From Novipirellula caenicola (GTDB lineage Bacteria > Planctomycetota > Planctomycetia > Pirellulales > Pirellulaceae), in NCBI RefSeq assembly GCF_039545035.1, contig NZ_BAABRO010000005.1, positions 434,001-498,000 of the forward strand: 64,000 nucleotides of DNA, given 5' to 3'. The first letter of the stretch is position 1; each line of letters begins with the position of its first letter. The notes beneath the pieces were generated by a model, which saw only the letters and a program-made list of their open reading frames with translations, had not been told where the DNA came from and did not search any database. Of the stretch, positions 43,050 to 53,497 are shown piece after piece. The position numbers and the translations under genes were made by a program.

Positions 43050-44048
43050 TTACTCGTTGTTGGCGGACCCAGGACTTGGGCTAACCGTGCAATCAAAACG
43101 CCTGATACAGGGCAGCTTGTGTTGTGTCCCGATTTCGAGCCCCCATTGGGGCAGCTCACCTTCGCTGCGATTGGTAAACGCTTCGGGGCGATAAAATCCA
43201 CCCGCTACGGGGCCGTCAACAACATCGTGCGTTTTCGAAAAATGAACGCCATCCGCCGCATACTGAATCGTGTTCGTGATCTCTTCGGGGCCGGTGGTCC
43301 CGATCATCGCTGCGACGCCCGTACCCTGGGGCCAAGCCAATACAGCATGGTTCCCTGGGATCACCGGATTTTCAGGATGTTTCACATAGGGTCCTTGTGG
43401 GTGATCTGCAATGGCGAGCCCCATCTGAGTATGTGCAGGCTTTTTGCCCAACTGCCGCCCCTTGTAGTAGAGCCAATATTTTCCCTCACGCACCATCAAG
43501 CAGGCATCGTCAACCAGATGGCTATCAAAGTCCGCCGGGTTGTCGCCATTTTTCAATACGGGGTTGGTGGTCAGACGTTCCCAGGGGCCGTCGGGAGAAT
43601 CCGATACCGCGATACCAATTTTTGAGTCCGGCATGACTTTCGGAGCGGTAGAGATGCCGGAGTAAAACAGCCAGTACTTTCCCTCCGCAACAAGGATATT
43701 GGGAGTAAAGACACTGGCCTCGTCCCAAGAACCCGAACCAGGCTTCCCTTTCCCTAGTGCCATCCCTTTTTCGGTCCAGTTGTGGCCATCAGACGAGGTG
43801 GCATACCAAACCGTTGCATCATAACCGCTTTTGGTTGGCCCCTTCGAATACCACACATAGTACAGCTCGTCGACCTTGATGACATCGCTCGGATCGCGAC
43901 GCATCACACCGTCTTCTGCACCAATCCCGGTCACGTCGGAATGCGACACCATCACCGTTCCCATTTCGCTTCTCGATGACTCAGCGAACGTTTGAGCCTG
44001 AGCCGCGAACGCGATCAGAAGAGCGACCAAACATGGTACCGTTTTCAT
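43050..44048 (-). CDS. GH117/GH43-like five-bladed propeller glycoside hydrolase
   Basis: A 332-residue protein with signal peptide LVALLIAFAAQAQTFA. Repeated propeller strands are visible: MRRDPSDVIKVDELYYVWYS, ATVWYATSSDGHNW, GSWDEASVFTPNILV, GKYWLFYSG and GKYWLYYKG. The RDPS-x-VIK start and SVFTPNIL are what I associate with GH117 (3,6-anhydro-alpha-L-galactosidase type) and its GH43-related neighbours. The true sugar could be anhydro-galactose, fucose or another. It is followed 25 bp later by a sulfatase, so a desulfation-plus-hydrolysis pair is likely. Confidence 0.75.
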   Translation of the reverse strand: MKTVPCLVALLIAFAAQAQTFAESSRSEMGTVMVSHSDVTGIGAEDGVMRRDPSDVIKVDELYYVWYSKGPTKSGYDATVWYATSSDGHNWTEKGMALGKGKPGSGSWDEASVFTPNILVAEGKYWLFYSGISTAPKVMPDSKIGIAVSDSPDGPWERLTTNPVLKNGDNPADFDSHLVDDACLMVREGKYWLYYKGRQLGKKPAHTQMGLAIADHPQGPYVKHPENPVIPGNHAVLAWPQGTGVAAMIGTTGPEEITNTIQYAADGVHFSKTHDVVDGPVAGGFYRPEAFTNRSEGELPQWGLEIGTQHKLPCIRRFDCTVSPSPGSANNE

Positions 44049-44272
44049 TATCCTTTTCTCTTTCGACTATTTATTGATCTGCGTTTGATATCGAGAGCCT
44101 GCGACGGTTTCTGATTTCGCCAGCATCACGAATATCGCAGGGGTGAAGAGAGTCGACTGTTTCTCATTAGAGGCAAGTGGCATGTTGGATGACTTCGTAT
44201 TGCTTACCCGCTTCGACGTTCACCGTCTTGCGACGGTAGCAACGCAGTTTTGCAAAAATGGCTTGAGATCGG

Positions 44273-46081
44273 TCAAATCGCTTCGACTTCGGTAAAGTAA
44301 GCTCCGCCCGCGCGTCCCTTGGCGTCATACAGATAGGTCACCAATTCGGTGGGACCCGCTGGCAGTTCCAGCTCAAACACCACTCCCTGGCTCTGCGGGG
44401 AGACGGGTTGTTCTGCGGTTTTGCCGGCGATCTCGATTTTTGCTCGCTCAGCAACCACGACTTTGTTGGCTTCTTTGGGAAACTGTCGGAGCGTGATTCG
44501 GTAACGGCCGGCCTGCTTCACCTCGATCATCCAGGGTCCGGTGACCTTGGGAAGTTTTTGGATGGAAGCGAAGTTCCACGGTGGGTTTCCGGTGGGCATG
44601 AACCAATCCTGCGAGCAAAGGACGGTCGGGTTCTCGGCTGGATTGCCGACATCGATTCGAACCGGCGTCAACCTTGGCGAAACCTTGTCCCAAAACGGTT
44701 GGTACAGTTCACGCAATTTCGCCACCACTTCGGGATGATCCCCAGCGACATTGTTTCGTTGCGTGGGGTCGGCCTGGATGTCATACAGGGCTTGGCCGTC
44801 GGAATTGACCAATCGCCATCGCTCGGTCATCACTACCGAATATTCAAACGGCGCCGAAGGCAACCTGCTGCCTCCGGCCCCGCCATGGAATTGCACCACG
44901 TGATGATCTCGCGGCCAGCCATGATCCGGTTCGTCGGGCTTTGAAGTGCTGTCTGGATCAGCGACGCTGCTTGGCTGAGCGACGCTGAGCAGCGGTTTCA
45001 GCGAGACTCCGTCGGGCCGGTAATCTTCGGACACCGGAATACCGCAAAGGTCTGCTAGCGTCGGCAACACATCAATGTGGGCCGCGAGTGTTTCGATATC
45101 CTTGCCCCCGCTCAGCCCGCCGGCGGGCCAATGGATAAAGAACGGCACACGATGACCACCGTCGTATACTGATGACTTCTTGCCTCGCATCTCCGCGTTG
45201 TAGCCCACGATTGCCTCCGAGTCCAAGCCTTTGAACTTCGCACCGGCAGCGGTCCCATTGTCGGTCATGAAAATCAGGATCGTGTTCTCGGTTAGCCCCA
45301 GCTCACTGAGCCGTTTGCGCAAGATCCCCATGTTGTGATCGATATTGGCGATCATTCCGTAGAAGTTCGGGTTGGCCACCGATTTGTTGCCACTATAGGG
45401 TTCGGCCCATTCAGGCGGAACGCGATAGGGTCCGTGCGGTGCGTTCAAAGCGAGATACAGAAAGAACGGTTGGTCCTTGTGCTCGTCTACAAATCGAATG
45501 CCTTCTCGAAACCAAACGTCGGTGCAATAGCCTTCGAACGGCTCGAACTTTCCATTGCGTTCGTAGATGTCGTCAAAGTAGTCGTTGCCCCAGTGATCCG
45601 AAGCCTGCCCCACACCGCCGCATCGATGCCAGACGACATCCTGAAACCCGCGATCCTGTGGCCGGTGAGGAGCGTTGTCACCGAGATGCCACTTTCCAAC
45701 CATGCCGGTAGCGTATCCATTTTCGGCAAATAGATTCGCCAGCGTTTTTTCGTCACGGTGCAGCATCGTACGCCCCGAGCTCGTGCGGTACGCGCCCGAG
45801 TAACCAGGATGGTTACCCGTCATCAACGCCGCCCGCGTCGGTGTGCAGAACGGACTGACGTGGAAGTCGGTGAAACGAATCGATTCGGAATAGAGACGAT
45901 CGATATTCGGCGTCTTCAGAATGGGATTGCCGTGGCAACCGAGGTCACCGTAGCCCTGATCATCGGTCATGACGAGGATGACATTGGGCTTGGCGTCAGT
46001 ATCAGCTCCGGTCCCAGTATTGGCCGCAAGCAATTGGACGCACCCAACGCCAATCACGAAAATTAGGTTCAGAAGTTTCAT
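44273..46081 (-). CDS. Exported type I sulfatase with C-terminal beta domain
   Basis: About 602 residues from ATG 46081, where the signal peptide LIFVIGVGCVQLLAAN begins; the frame open to 46249 has no signal character. Signatures: VILVMTDDQGYGDLGCHG, the formylglycine site Cys79 in CTPTRAALMTGNHP, MVGKWHLGDNAPH and IFMTDNGTAAGAK. It is longer than its neighbours: the last ~120 residues form a beta-rich region (PWMIEVKQAGRYRITLRQFP, VFELELPAGPTELVTYLYDA) that may bind carbohydrate. Confidence 0.91.
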   Translation of the reverse strand: MKLLNLIFVIGVGCVQLLAANTGTGADTDAKPNVILVMTDDQGYGDLGCHGNPILKTPNIDRLYSESIRFTDFHVSPFCTPTRAALMTGNHPGYSGAYRTSSGRTMLHRDEKTLANLFAENGYATGMVGKWHLGDNAPHRPQDRGFQDVVWHRCGGVGQASDHWGNDYFDDIYERNGKFEPFEGYCTDVWFREGIRFVDEHKDQPFFLYLALNAPHGPYRVPPEWAEPYSGNKSVANPNFYGMIANIDHNMGILRKRLSELGLTENTILIFMTDNGTAAGAKFKGLDSEAIVGYNAEMRGKKSSVYDGGHRVPFFIHWPAGGLSGGKDIETLAAHIDVLPTLADLCGIPVSEDYRPDGVSLKPLLSVAQPSSVADPDSTSKPDEPDHGWPRDHHVVQFHGGAGGSRLPSAPFEYSVVMTERWRLVNSDGQALYDIQADPTQRNNVAGDHPEVVAKLRELYQPFWDKVSPRLTPVRIDVGNPAENPTVLCSQDWFMPTGNPPWNFASIQKLPKVTGPWMIEVKQAGRYRITLRQFPKEANKVVVAERAKIEIAGKTAEQPVSPQSQGVVFELELPAGPTELVTYLYDAKGRAGGAYFTEVEAI

Positions 46082-46509
46082 TTTTGCTTCTTTCGTCAAG
46101 TCGTTGTTGCTGCAATCGGTGGGGCCGCAATTGATTGGACCTTTGTCGAACAAGCCGGAGTCGATTGACTTATTCGCTGAGGCCGAAAGCGGCGACGGTA
46201 GCGACTTTCGATCTCGCCGTGTGGGACGAGCACCGGTGACGCGCAGCAAGCATCATGGCGGGTGGAAGGAGGGCGTTACATGCGATGCATTATCATTCGC
46301 CAGATCGGTTCATTCGAGACGTATCTACGACATGCAGTTAATGATTTGCGTCATTTTCCTGGCCTTGGCGAGACGCCGCATCTCATTTCGGCCTTACCAC
46401 AAGCTCATTTTACCGAAGTACTTTGCATGGTATCGCTCGAATCCGCCGGCGTCCCCACTTTAAGACGCCGTTTGCAAGAAAACATGATGGGATCGAAGGC
46501 GTTGTGCGC
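46082..46509. other. 428-bp gap between a sulfatase and the lyase gene
   Basis: No gene supported. A plus-strand frame (46262-46651) runs into the antisense of the lyase gene and has no family character. One short perfect hairpin is present near 46448-46469 (GGCGTC / GACGCC). It should carry the sulfatase promoter on the minus strand. Confidence 0.5.
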
Positions 46510-47745
46510 TTATTCGCTTGCAAACATCAACGTGTCCCATCGCAACGAGCTGAAACCCCCTTCGCGATTGTTGCGACGATTGCGGTTGCGGCGACCGCGT
46601 GAACGAGAGCCATCGCGATCGCCTTCGCGGATCTTCATCACCGCTTGCTGAGTGAATTCCGCTGGCAAACCTTTGCGGTGGTAATAGTGGTTGTAAACTC
46701 GTTCATACATCGGACGCAGTCGCCCTCGGTCTTCTGAGATTTGCTTGTAGTGGTAGCGTCCCTCGACACTGCGAAACGGTTCATAGCGAACGTCAAATCC
46801 TAGGTTGTATTTCGCGGTGTATTCGAATCCGAGTAACAAGCGATTGTCCTTTGCGGCGTACAAGTCGATGCCTTGATTCCAAGCCGTCTCGCAGGTATTG
46901 GCGAGAAACTCTAATCCCATTTGGGTATGGGCTTGATCGCGTCCCGATTCCTGGCACTCACCAAAGTCATTGAAATAATTTCCAATCGCACCGTTGCCTT
47001 CGCCGTCAAGGAAATAGTTCACTGCCCGATCAAACATCTCGCGATCGTCTAGGAATACGCCCATCGCAATCATCGTTTGTAACATCGACGCGTCCCAATT
47101 GCCGTTGGCCGTTGGATAAAAGTCTTTGATGATTGGATACCATACGTTGCGAGCCATCTTGCGAAATTGTTCCTGTTTCGCTTCGGACCATCCATCCCAG
47201 GTGTGTCGCAGCAACTCGGCGGCGTTACAGAACAGATGCCCTTCCATGCCGACCAGCAACCTGGCGTCGTGATTCGTGATCGTCTTAAGTGTCGAGGACC
47301 AAGCATCAATGATTTCGGCTGCTTTACGGGCATGCCGCGGGTCGCCAGACAGCACCCAACGTAGCGACTGCGTATAGGCGGCCGCGGCATCATTGGAAAA
47401 TTCCGACGAACCGATATTAGGATTGTTGCTTGGACCTCGCTCGACATGAGCCCTTGGGTTTGGTTGGTAATCCAGGCTGGCGATACTCGACTCCTGCAGT
47501 CGTTTCCACTCACCCGCCCAGGGTTGTTCGCCGGCGGCAATCTTGGTTTTGACAAATTCAATCCGTGCGGCACTGTGTGCGATCCCGGGGTGCACAAATC
47601 CGGTTTCACCCGAGCGATTCACAGGGGTTGGCGATTTTGCATTTCGCGGAGGATTGTCGCCGCAGCAGCATGAGGCCCATGCACCGACAAAAGCAATTGC
47701 AACAACGCCAAGGTTTGGTTTTATCGTTCGCGAGATTGAAATCAT
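46510..47745 (-). CDS. Alginate-lyase-family (AlgL-like, PF05426-type) lipoprotein
   Basis: About 411 residues from ATG 47745 (the frame is open to 47787). The N-terminal hydrophobic segment ends GAWASC, a plausible lipobox, so it is probably lipid-anchored. The rest is an alpha-toroid: FVHPGIAHSAARIEFVKTKI, ANGNWDASMLQTMIAMGVF, then ECQESGRDQAHTQMGLEFLA, the segment that carries the active-site residues in this family. The C-terminal 30 residues are Arg/Asn-rich (RSRGRRNRNRRNNREG), an odd tail. Family members cleave uronic-acid-containing polysaccharides by beta-elimination, which would suit a glucuronate-bearing fucan or alginate. Confidence 0.8.
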   Translation of the reverse strand: MISISRTIKPNLGVVAIAFVGAWASCCCGDNPPRNAKSPTPVNRSGETGFVHPGIAHSAARIEFVKTKIAAGEQPWAGEWKRLQESSIASLDYQPNPRAHVERGPSNNPNIGSSEFSNDAAAAYTQSLRWVLSGDPRHARKAAEIIDAWSSTLKTITNHDARLLVGMEGHLFCNAAELLRHTWDGWSEAKQEQFRKMARNVWYPIIKDFYPTANGNWDASMLQTMIAMGVFLDDREMFDRAVNYFLDGEGNGAIGNYFNDFGECQESGRDQAHTQMGLEFLANTCETAWNQGIDLYAAKDNRLLLGFEYTAKYNLGFDVRYEPFRSVEGRYHYKQISEDRGRLRPMYERVYNHYYHRKGLPAEFTQQAVMKIREGDRDGSRSRGRRNRNRRNNREGGFSSLRWDTLMFASE

Positions 47746-47957
47746 GATTTTCAAAGAAGTTCGAATTGAATATTGGGGCAATGACATTGCTTCTTAGCTT
47801 AACCGCGTTTGTCGCTGTGGGAAGGTTTCAATCCCCATGATGCTTGGGCGAACAAATCAAACACCACTTCGGTTGTCACAGCACTTGGCGGATGCGTGAC
47901 GCCTTTCTCTCCAGTCGCTCGGCGGTATGTCGTTCTCAAAATGCCATACGGGGCAGT

Positions 47958-48806
47958 CTATTTCTTTGCGCTGCTATTTTGGTCTGATAGCGCCGAAGCG
48001 ATGTCGAGAGCGACTTTCTCTGCTAAAAACGCATATCCCGCAGGCGTAAAGTGGACATCGCCGGGTTGTTTCTGGATCTCAGGCAATTTTTGCAAGGCAT
48101 GAGTATGCAAATCGTTGATCCGGATTCCATTCTTCTTCATGATGGATTCGGCAATCAAATTATATTTGATCTCATCGCCGACCTTTCGTCCCGCCTCTAA
48201 TTCTGGGACCGGCGTGGTTGCACACCAAATCAACGTCGCATCGGTTTGTTTCAAACGAGCCACCGCCTGCTGCAGATTCTGACGATATTGATCCGGGGTG
48301 GCGGTCAAGGTTCCATTGACTTTGTCTCGATGCCCCTGAGTTTTGGATTGCGGATTCCGGTAGCAAATATCCCACAATCCCCAATTGAAATGGATGACAT
48401 CCCACTTCCGTTGTCCCAGCCACTGATCGAGGTTTTCACACCCGAACGCGGCGTATTTTCCGTTGCTAGGGATCCGGAACACATCCGCTTTGCCTGCCAA
48501 ACGCTTGCGAACATCGATGGTATACCCGATCGATATCGAGTCACCGATCAGCAGGACGTTGGGCAGATCCGGATCATCCTCGGGATTAGCAAATGCCTTT
48601 GAAAATTCTTGCCCGGTATACAGTTCCTCCTTGCTCGCCAAGTCGCTCGCCAAGTCCTGACCCGTTGCAACAACCGTTGTCGCCATTAAAAGGGCTGCAT
48701 ACAGCAGCGAAGCCCAGGTTTTGGTTGCTGCGGTACCCTGCAAGTATCGCCTTGTGGTTGTGACTGCAAGACACTGCCCCGCAAATAGCAATCGAATTCT
48801 TTTCAT
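47958..48806 (-). CDS. SGNH/GDSL hydrolase, exported
   Basis: A 282-residue protein. The N-terminal 50 residues include a hydrophobic helix (WASLLYAALLMATTVVATG) preceded by a long basic n-region, so the true start may be internal. SGNH blocks: block I LLIGDSISIGYT (Ser90), block III HFNWGLWDIC with the Asn, and block V DVHFTPAGYAFLA with Asp and His. Such proteins remove acetyl groups from glycans. It lies between the lyase-family gene and the second GH95 gene. Confidence 0.86.
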   Translation of the reverse strand: MKRIRLLFAGQCLAVTTTRRYLQGTAATKTWASLLYAALLMATTVVATGQDLASDLASKEELYTGQEFSKAFANPEDDPDLPNVLLIGDSISIGYTIDVRKRLAGKADVFRIPSNGKYAAFGCENLDQWLGQRKWDVIHFNWGLWDICYRNPQSKTQGHRDKVNGTLTATPDQYRQNLQQAVARLKQTDATLIWCATTPVPELEAGRKVGDEIKYNLIAESIMKKNGIRINDLHTHALQKLPEIQKQPGDVHFTPAGYAFLAEKVALDIASALSDQNSSAKK

Positions 48807-48885
48807 TGTTTTTCTTTAAGAAGACTTCCAAACCAATAACACATCAACAGGTTCTGTGATCTTAGATCAAAAAGTACCGATTCGT

Positions 48886-51306
48886 TTAATGCACTTTTTC
48901 CGAAGTAGATTCCAGAAGCGATTTTAGATCATAGGTTTCGTTCTTTTCGGTGTTCAGCGTCTTCGTTTTATCGCCATAGCGAATGGTGCAGGGATTACCG
49001 AGTTTCGATCGCAGCGTTGCTGACGTCAAAACACCGTGGCTCCACTGCATGTCGATCTCAAATCCGCCGCGGGCACAAAGCCCCTTTACCGATCCATCGG
49101 CCCATGCTTTGGGAAGTGCAGGAAGCAGATCGATATGGCCTGCATGAGATTGCAACAGCATCTCCGCCATTGCGGCCGCGCCACCAAAATTACCATCGAT
49201 TTGGAAAGGCGGGTGTTTGTCAAAAAGGTTGTGATGAGTCGATTTTTCAAGCAACCGTGCAAGGTTGTTGTGTGCTTTTTCCGCGTCCAAAAACCGTGCC
49301 CAGAAATTGATGATCCAAGCTCGGCTCCAACCGGTGTGACCACCTCCGTTGGCGAGCCGATGATCAATCGTTTCGCGAGCGGCGGCCACCATTTCGGGGT
49401 TGTCGTCAATGTTGTATTGGCGTCCGGGATACAGACCAAACAGATGCGATATGTGACGGTGCCCAGGATCATGTTCCTGAAATTCCTCGGTCCATTCCAT
49501 CAATCGCCCGTCGGATCCGATTTGCGGTAGGGCAAGCTGATCGAGTGCGGACCGAACGTCGCGAGTAAAATCGTCCTCGATGCCTAGGATTTTCGCTGAC
49601 TCGAGCGTGTTGGTGAACACGTCCCAAATAATCTGCTGATCCATCGCCGGACCCATCGTCAAGTTGCATCGAGCGTTGGTTTTTGGGTCGATGAATTTGT
49701 TCTCAGGCGATGTGCTTGGTCCGGAAACCAATTTGCCGGTTTTTGGGTCTTCGACCAACCAATCCAGAAAAAACAGCGATGATTGTTTCAAAACCGGATA
49801 GGCCCGATTTTTCAGGAATTCTCGATCCCCGGTGAACCGGTAATGTTCCATGAAGTGCTGGGTCGTCCATGCACCGCCGACCACCCACTGTCCGTACTGA
49901 ACGTTTCCGAACGGGACGGTGCCATGCCAAACATCCGACCCATGCCCCGCTAGAAAACCTCGGCAACTATACAAGTCTTTGGCGGTCTGTTGGCCCGAGG
50001 GGACCAGACGTTCAATGTAGGCCATGAAGGGAAGATGACATTCCGAAAGATTCGTCGTTTCGGCGAGCCAGTAGTTCATCTGGAAATTGATGTTGATGTG
50101 ATAATCACTGTTCCAGGGTGCGGCCATGTCTTTGCACCAGAGTCCCTGCAGATTGGCCGGCAAGCAACCGGGCCGCGAGGATGAGATCAGCAGGTATCTG
50201 CCGTATTGAAAGTAAAGTGCTTCCAAGTCGGGATCGATTGTTCCGTTTTGATACCCCTGCAATCTAACAAGGGTCGGTTCGGTCGATGGAGTTCCAAGCT
50301 TCAGCTCAACTCGGCGGAAAAGCTTTTGGTGTGCAGCGGAGGTGTCCGCCTTGATTTGCTCGTATCCCTTTTGCTTCGCCGCAGCGACGGTGCGGTCGCA
50401 GATTTCCACCAAGTCATGAGTGAAGGGATGGTCTGTATCGTCGCGGTTGTAATCCGTTGCTGCGGTGATGTAGATGACGGCCGAGTCCACATTTTCAACG
50501 GTCAAGCGATTGTCGTCCGCTTGGGTGGATCCGTTTTCCGCAACGACCTTATAGACCGTGGCAAACTTGACACCCAAGTGTTTGTTTCCGTGCGCAGCTT
50601 GCCCGGTGGCGATCACGGTGTCGTTTCCGTTTGCTTTGGTCGCAAAGGTCCCCGCCCGCTCGATCTCCGCACGAAACGAGACCGCGCCCGGTTTGTCGGC
50701 TGCGATCTTGATGGCGATAACATCGTCGACCGGGCTTGAATAAACTTCCCGGGTATAGTTGACGCCGCCGGCTGTGTACCGAGTCGTTGCAATCGCGGTG
50801 TCCAGATCCAGCGATCTACGATACGCGGTCGCTTTCGCGACAGGACCGAAATCGAACCGCAGTTCCCCCATCGTCTGGTAGCTTCTCGGAGAGATGCGAC
50901 CAGCCAAAATCGCCTGCTGCTTTTTCTGAGCTTCGGTGTAATTCCCTGCAAACAACAGCTGCCGCACCTCATCGATCGTACTGCGGACGTTCTCTTTCAC
51001 CACGGGGATCGGCGGGCCTGCCCAGATCGAATCTTCGTTCAGCTGGATGATCTCTTTCGAAACTCCCCCGTAGACCATCGCTCCGAGTCGGCCGTTACCC
51101 ACAGGCAACGCTTCTTCCCAATAAGTGGCCGGCTGGTTGTACCACAAGGACAATGGCTGTTTCGGAGCCTGATTCAGCGGTTGCACCTGTGCCGATTCGC
51201 TGTAGCTGAACTTGTTTGGTTTGCCCTTGCTAGGTGCATCCGCAGCCAGCACGGGACAGGCCGCAATGCTGATCACGACGCATAGGTAGAGTGAGGTCTT
51301 GTTCAT
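48886..51306 (-). CDS. GH95 alpha-L-fucosidase
   Basis: About 806 residues from ATG 51306 with a signal peptide ([20 protein letters not shown]). GH95 landmarks: [45 protein letters not shown], then N-I-N before FQMNYWLAE, so both catalytic Asn are kept, unlike the GH95 paralogue at 37097. The acid Glu is in [22 protein letters not shown] follows, and the Asp is in [13 protein letters not shown]. It should remove terminal alpha-L-fucose with inversion. The frame is open up to 51513, but the signal peptide sets the start. Confidence 0.92.
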   Translation of the reverse strand: MNKTSLYLCVVISIAACPVLAADAPSKGKPNKFSYSESAQVQPLNQAPKQPLSLWYNQPATYWEEALPVGNGRLGAMVYGGVSKEIIQLNEDSIWAGPPIPVVKENVRSTIDEVRQLLFAGNYTEAQKKQQAILAGRISPRSYQTMGELRFDFGPVAKATAYRRSLDLDTAIATTRYTAGGVNYTREVYSSPVDDVIAIKIAADKPGAVSFRAEIERAGTFATKANGNDTVIATGQAAHGNKHLGVKFATVYKVVAENGSTQADDNRLTVENVDSAVIYITAATDYNRDDTDHPFTHDLVEICDRTVAAAKQKGYEQIKADTSAAHQKLFRRVELKLGTPSTEPTLVRLQGYQNGTIDPDLEALYFQYGRYLLISSSRPGCLPANLQGLWCKDMAAPWNSDYHININFQMNYWLAETTNLSECHLPFMAYIERLVPSGQQTAKDLYSCRGFLAGHGSDVWHGTVPFGNVQYGQWVVGGAWTTQHFMEHYRFTGDREFLKNRAYPVLKQSSLFFLDWLVEDPKTGKLVSGPSTSPENKFIDPKTNARCNLTMGPAMDQQIIWDVFTNTLESAKILGIEDDFTRDVRSALDQLALPQIGSDGRLMEWTEEFQEHDPGHRHISHLFGLYPGRQYNIDDNPEMVAAARETIDHRLANGGGHTGWSRAWIINFWARFLDAEKAHNNLARLLEKSTHHNLFDKHPPFQIDGNFGGAAAMAEMLLQSHAGHIDLLPALPKAWADGSVKGLCARGGFEIDMQWSHGVLTSATLRSKLGNPCTIRYGDKTKTLNTEKNETYDLKSLLESTSEKVH

Positions 51307-51556
51307 TGATCCGTTCGTCGTTGTAGTAAAGTTTACGAGTGTTTTTTTAAGCCTCGACCGGATCCCGAAAACCAGCTTGGCTGCCGGAAAGGTTTTTGGC
51401 TTCAGGGACGATCTTGAACATGTCGTGCAGTTCGGTTTGCACATGTGTCTGCATTCGATGCGGTAGTCAACAGGCCCACTCAATTCGAAAGCGGGTGAAT
51501 TTCGCCGGTGCACTGTTTGGCAAGTCGCTGTTCAATCAGGTCACTGTTTCATTGAC

Positions 51557-53425
51557 TCAATTGGCCATCACGACATCGCTGTACTGCAGGTAACCATTCT
51601 GGTCGATGATCTGGAATCGCCAAGCCGCGATCTCCTTTGGAATGGTCGCATTAACAGTGGAGCCATCGGTGCTGATCGTCGCAGGGGCCTTCATTCCGGG
51701 AAGCACCGGACGGGTTTCCGGAATGTCTGCCGGGGGCCTTCTGGTTTTCGTCTTCGTGACCTCTGGATCCTCGCAGTAGATCACATAGGCTTCTTTGACC
51801 GCTGGACCATTGGGCTTGATGCTGAGCCTTGCCTCTCGTGCCGCTGACTCATAGGTAGCTTTGCCCAGATCGGCGACCGGCGTTTTTTTGTCGGCGTAGT
51901 TCGGATTGAGGTAAGGCAGTTCCGCATCGTTGGCCACTAGCTCGGCCTCAAGCATCTTTCCAAGACGCTCGACTACCGAAGCGAACTCGGGATTTTGTGC
52001 CAAGTCATTGGCCTCTTCGTAATCGTTGCGTTTACCGTCCTTATAGAGCCGATACAGTTCGTAATCGTCCGTCTGGTATCGTTTGTAGAGTTTGAAGTCA
52101 CCACTACGAATCGCGGACTTCATCGAGTCGCCACCATGCGGGTAGTGCCAAAACAGATGATCACGTTCTTTCCCGTTGGCATCGACGATCTGCCGACTCG
52201 CCCCGCTCAACACGGCTGAGATATCCAAACCACTGAGTTCGGCAAAATCATCGGGCGAGATTTCGGAATCGGTCAATTCCAAGATGGTGGGGAAAAAGTC
52301 GAGCTGGTTCACCAGTCCATCAAAGCGGCTGCCCGGTTCGATGCCTGGTCCCGCGATCACCATCGGCACACGAACGCCTCCTTCTTCGGCATGCGTTTTT
52401 CCATATTTCAGCGGCGCGTTGTCCGAGATCACCTCCTTGCCCTTTTTCTCTGCGCCACCGTTATCAGAGGTAAAGAAGATGTAAGTGGTGTCGATCAGCT
52501 TCTTGTCTGGGCTGCGAGGGTCATCGGTCTTCTGAAGAAAATCGACGATCCGTCCGAGGCTCCAGTCGACGCTAGTGACCATCGAAGCAAAGTACGGGTT
52601 TTGCTGTCCCGGCAGCGTCATCGCGCCACGCTTGGGCGGAAAGGGTTGTCCCATCTTGTCACAGTAATATTCCAGCAACTCGCCGTTGCGGGTCATCACC
52701 GGCCAATGGACCATCCAGTGACAGAGGTTGAGAAAGAATGGCTCATCGTTGCTCTGTGCCATGAACTCGATGGCCGAACCGGTGACCTCGTCGTACGGAT
52801 ACGAGATGCCCTCGGGTTTCTTCTTGCTCACCGGCGGGTATTTCTCTTTGCTGAGCGGAAATTTAGGATCATCGGAGGTCGCGAAATCCTTGGTCCGATC
52901 CGGCACACTGCGATGCGGCCCTCGGTCTTGATTGACGGTGTCGAAACCATAGCTTGCCGCGGTCAGCCCGACGTGCCATTTCCCCGAATGCCCGGTGCGG
53001 TAGCCATTCGCTTTCATCGCATCTGCCAATGTAAGCAGATCTCGGTCCAGCGGTTTTTCCAGATAGGGAGCGACCACGCGATCCGTCTTGCTTCCTTTTC
53101 GGATCACTCCTAGATCAACATGGGTGAGCCGAATTTTTGCGGGATGTTGCCCTGTGATGATCCCGGCGCGTGAGGGAGAACAGGACGGGGCGGGTGAATA
53201 GCCTTCGGTAAAATTCATCCCTGCCTTGGCTAACTTCACGATGTTTGGCGTCTCGTAGGGACACGGATCATCCACGTCATTAAGCTGCACATCCTGCCAT
53301 CCGAGGTCATCTACATAGAAGATAATGATGTTGGGCGGTGGCTCTTTGGCAAACGCTGGCTGTGTGGCCATCAGACTAACGACCAACCCAAACATCAAAA
53401 AGTGCGATGTGCGCTGTACAAACAT
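51557..53425 (-). CDS. Exported type I sulfatase, long form
   Basis: A 622-residue protein with signal peptide FLMFGLVVSLMATQPAFA. Signatures: IIIFYVDDLGWQDVQ, the formylglycine site Cys82 in CSPSRAGIITGQHP, HSGKWHVGLTAAS and YIFFTSDNGGAEKKG. The C-terminal ~120 residues after the sulfatase fold are an extra domain (AAREARLSIKPNGPAVKEAY, IDQNGYLQYSD). It lies 250 bp upstream of the GH95 gene on the same strand. Confidence 0.91.
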   Translation of the reverse strand: MFVQRTSHFLMFGLVVSLMATQPAFAKEPPPNIIIFYVDDLGWQDVQLNDVDDPCPYETPNIVKLAKAGMNFTEGYSPAPSCSPSRAGIITGQHPAKIRLTHVDLGVIRKGSKTDRVVAPYLEKPLDRDLLTLADAMKANGYRTGHSGKWHVGLTAASYGFDTVNQDRGPHRSVPDRTKDFATSDDPKFPLSKEKYPPVSKKKPEGISYPYDEVTGSAIEFMAQSNDEPFFLNLCHWMVHWPVMTRNGELLEYYCDKMGQPFPPKRGAMTLPGQQNPYFASMVTSVDWSLGRIVDFLQKTDDPRSPDKKLIDTTYIFFTSDNGGAEKKGKEVISDNAPLKYGKTHAEEGGVRVPMVIAGPGIEPGSRFDGLVNQLDFFPTILELTDSEISPDDFAELSGLDISAVLSGASRQIVDANGKERDHLFWHYPHGGDSMKSAIRSGDFKLYKRYQTDDYELYRLYKDGKRNDYEEANDLAQNPEFASVVERLGKMLEAELVANDAELPYLNPNYADKKTPVADLGKATYESAAREARLSIKPNGPAVKEAYVIYCEDPEVTKTKTRRPPADIPETRPVLPGMKAPATISTDGSTVNATIPKEIAAWRFQIIDQNGYLQYSDVVMAN

Positions 53426-53497
53426 GATGATTTTCTTCTGTATGCGATCGAGGGAGTGCTTGGTCGGGATCCGATGGAAGGATTTGCAGACACTTTC

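Noticed and set aside
46262-46651. 129-codon plus-strand frame between a sulfatase and the lyase gene
   Set aside because: Half of it is antisense to the lyase gene and the rest has no family character.
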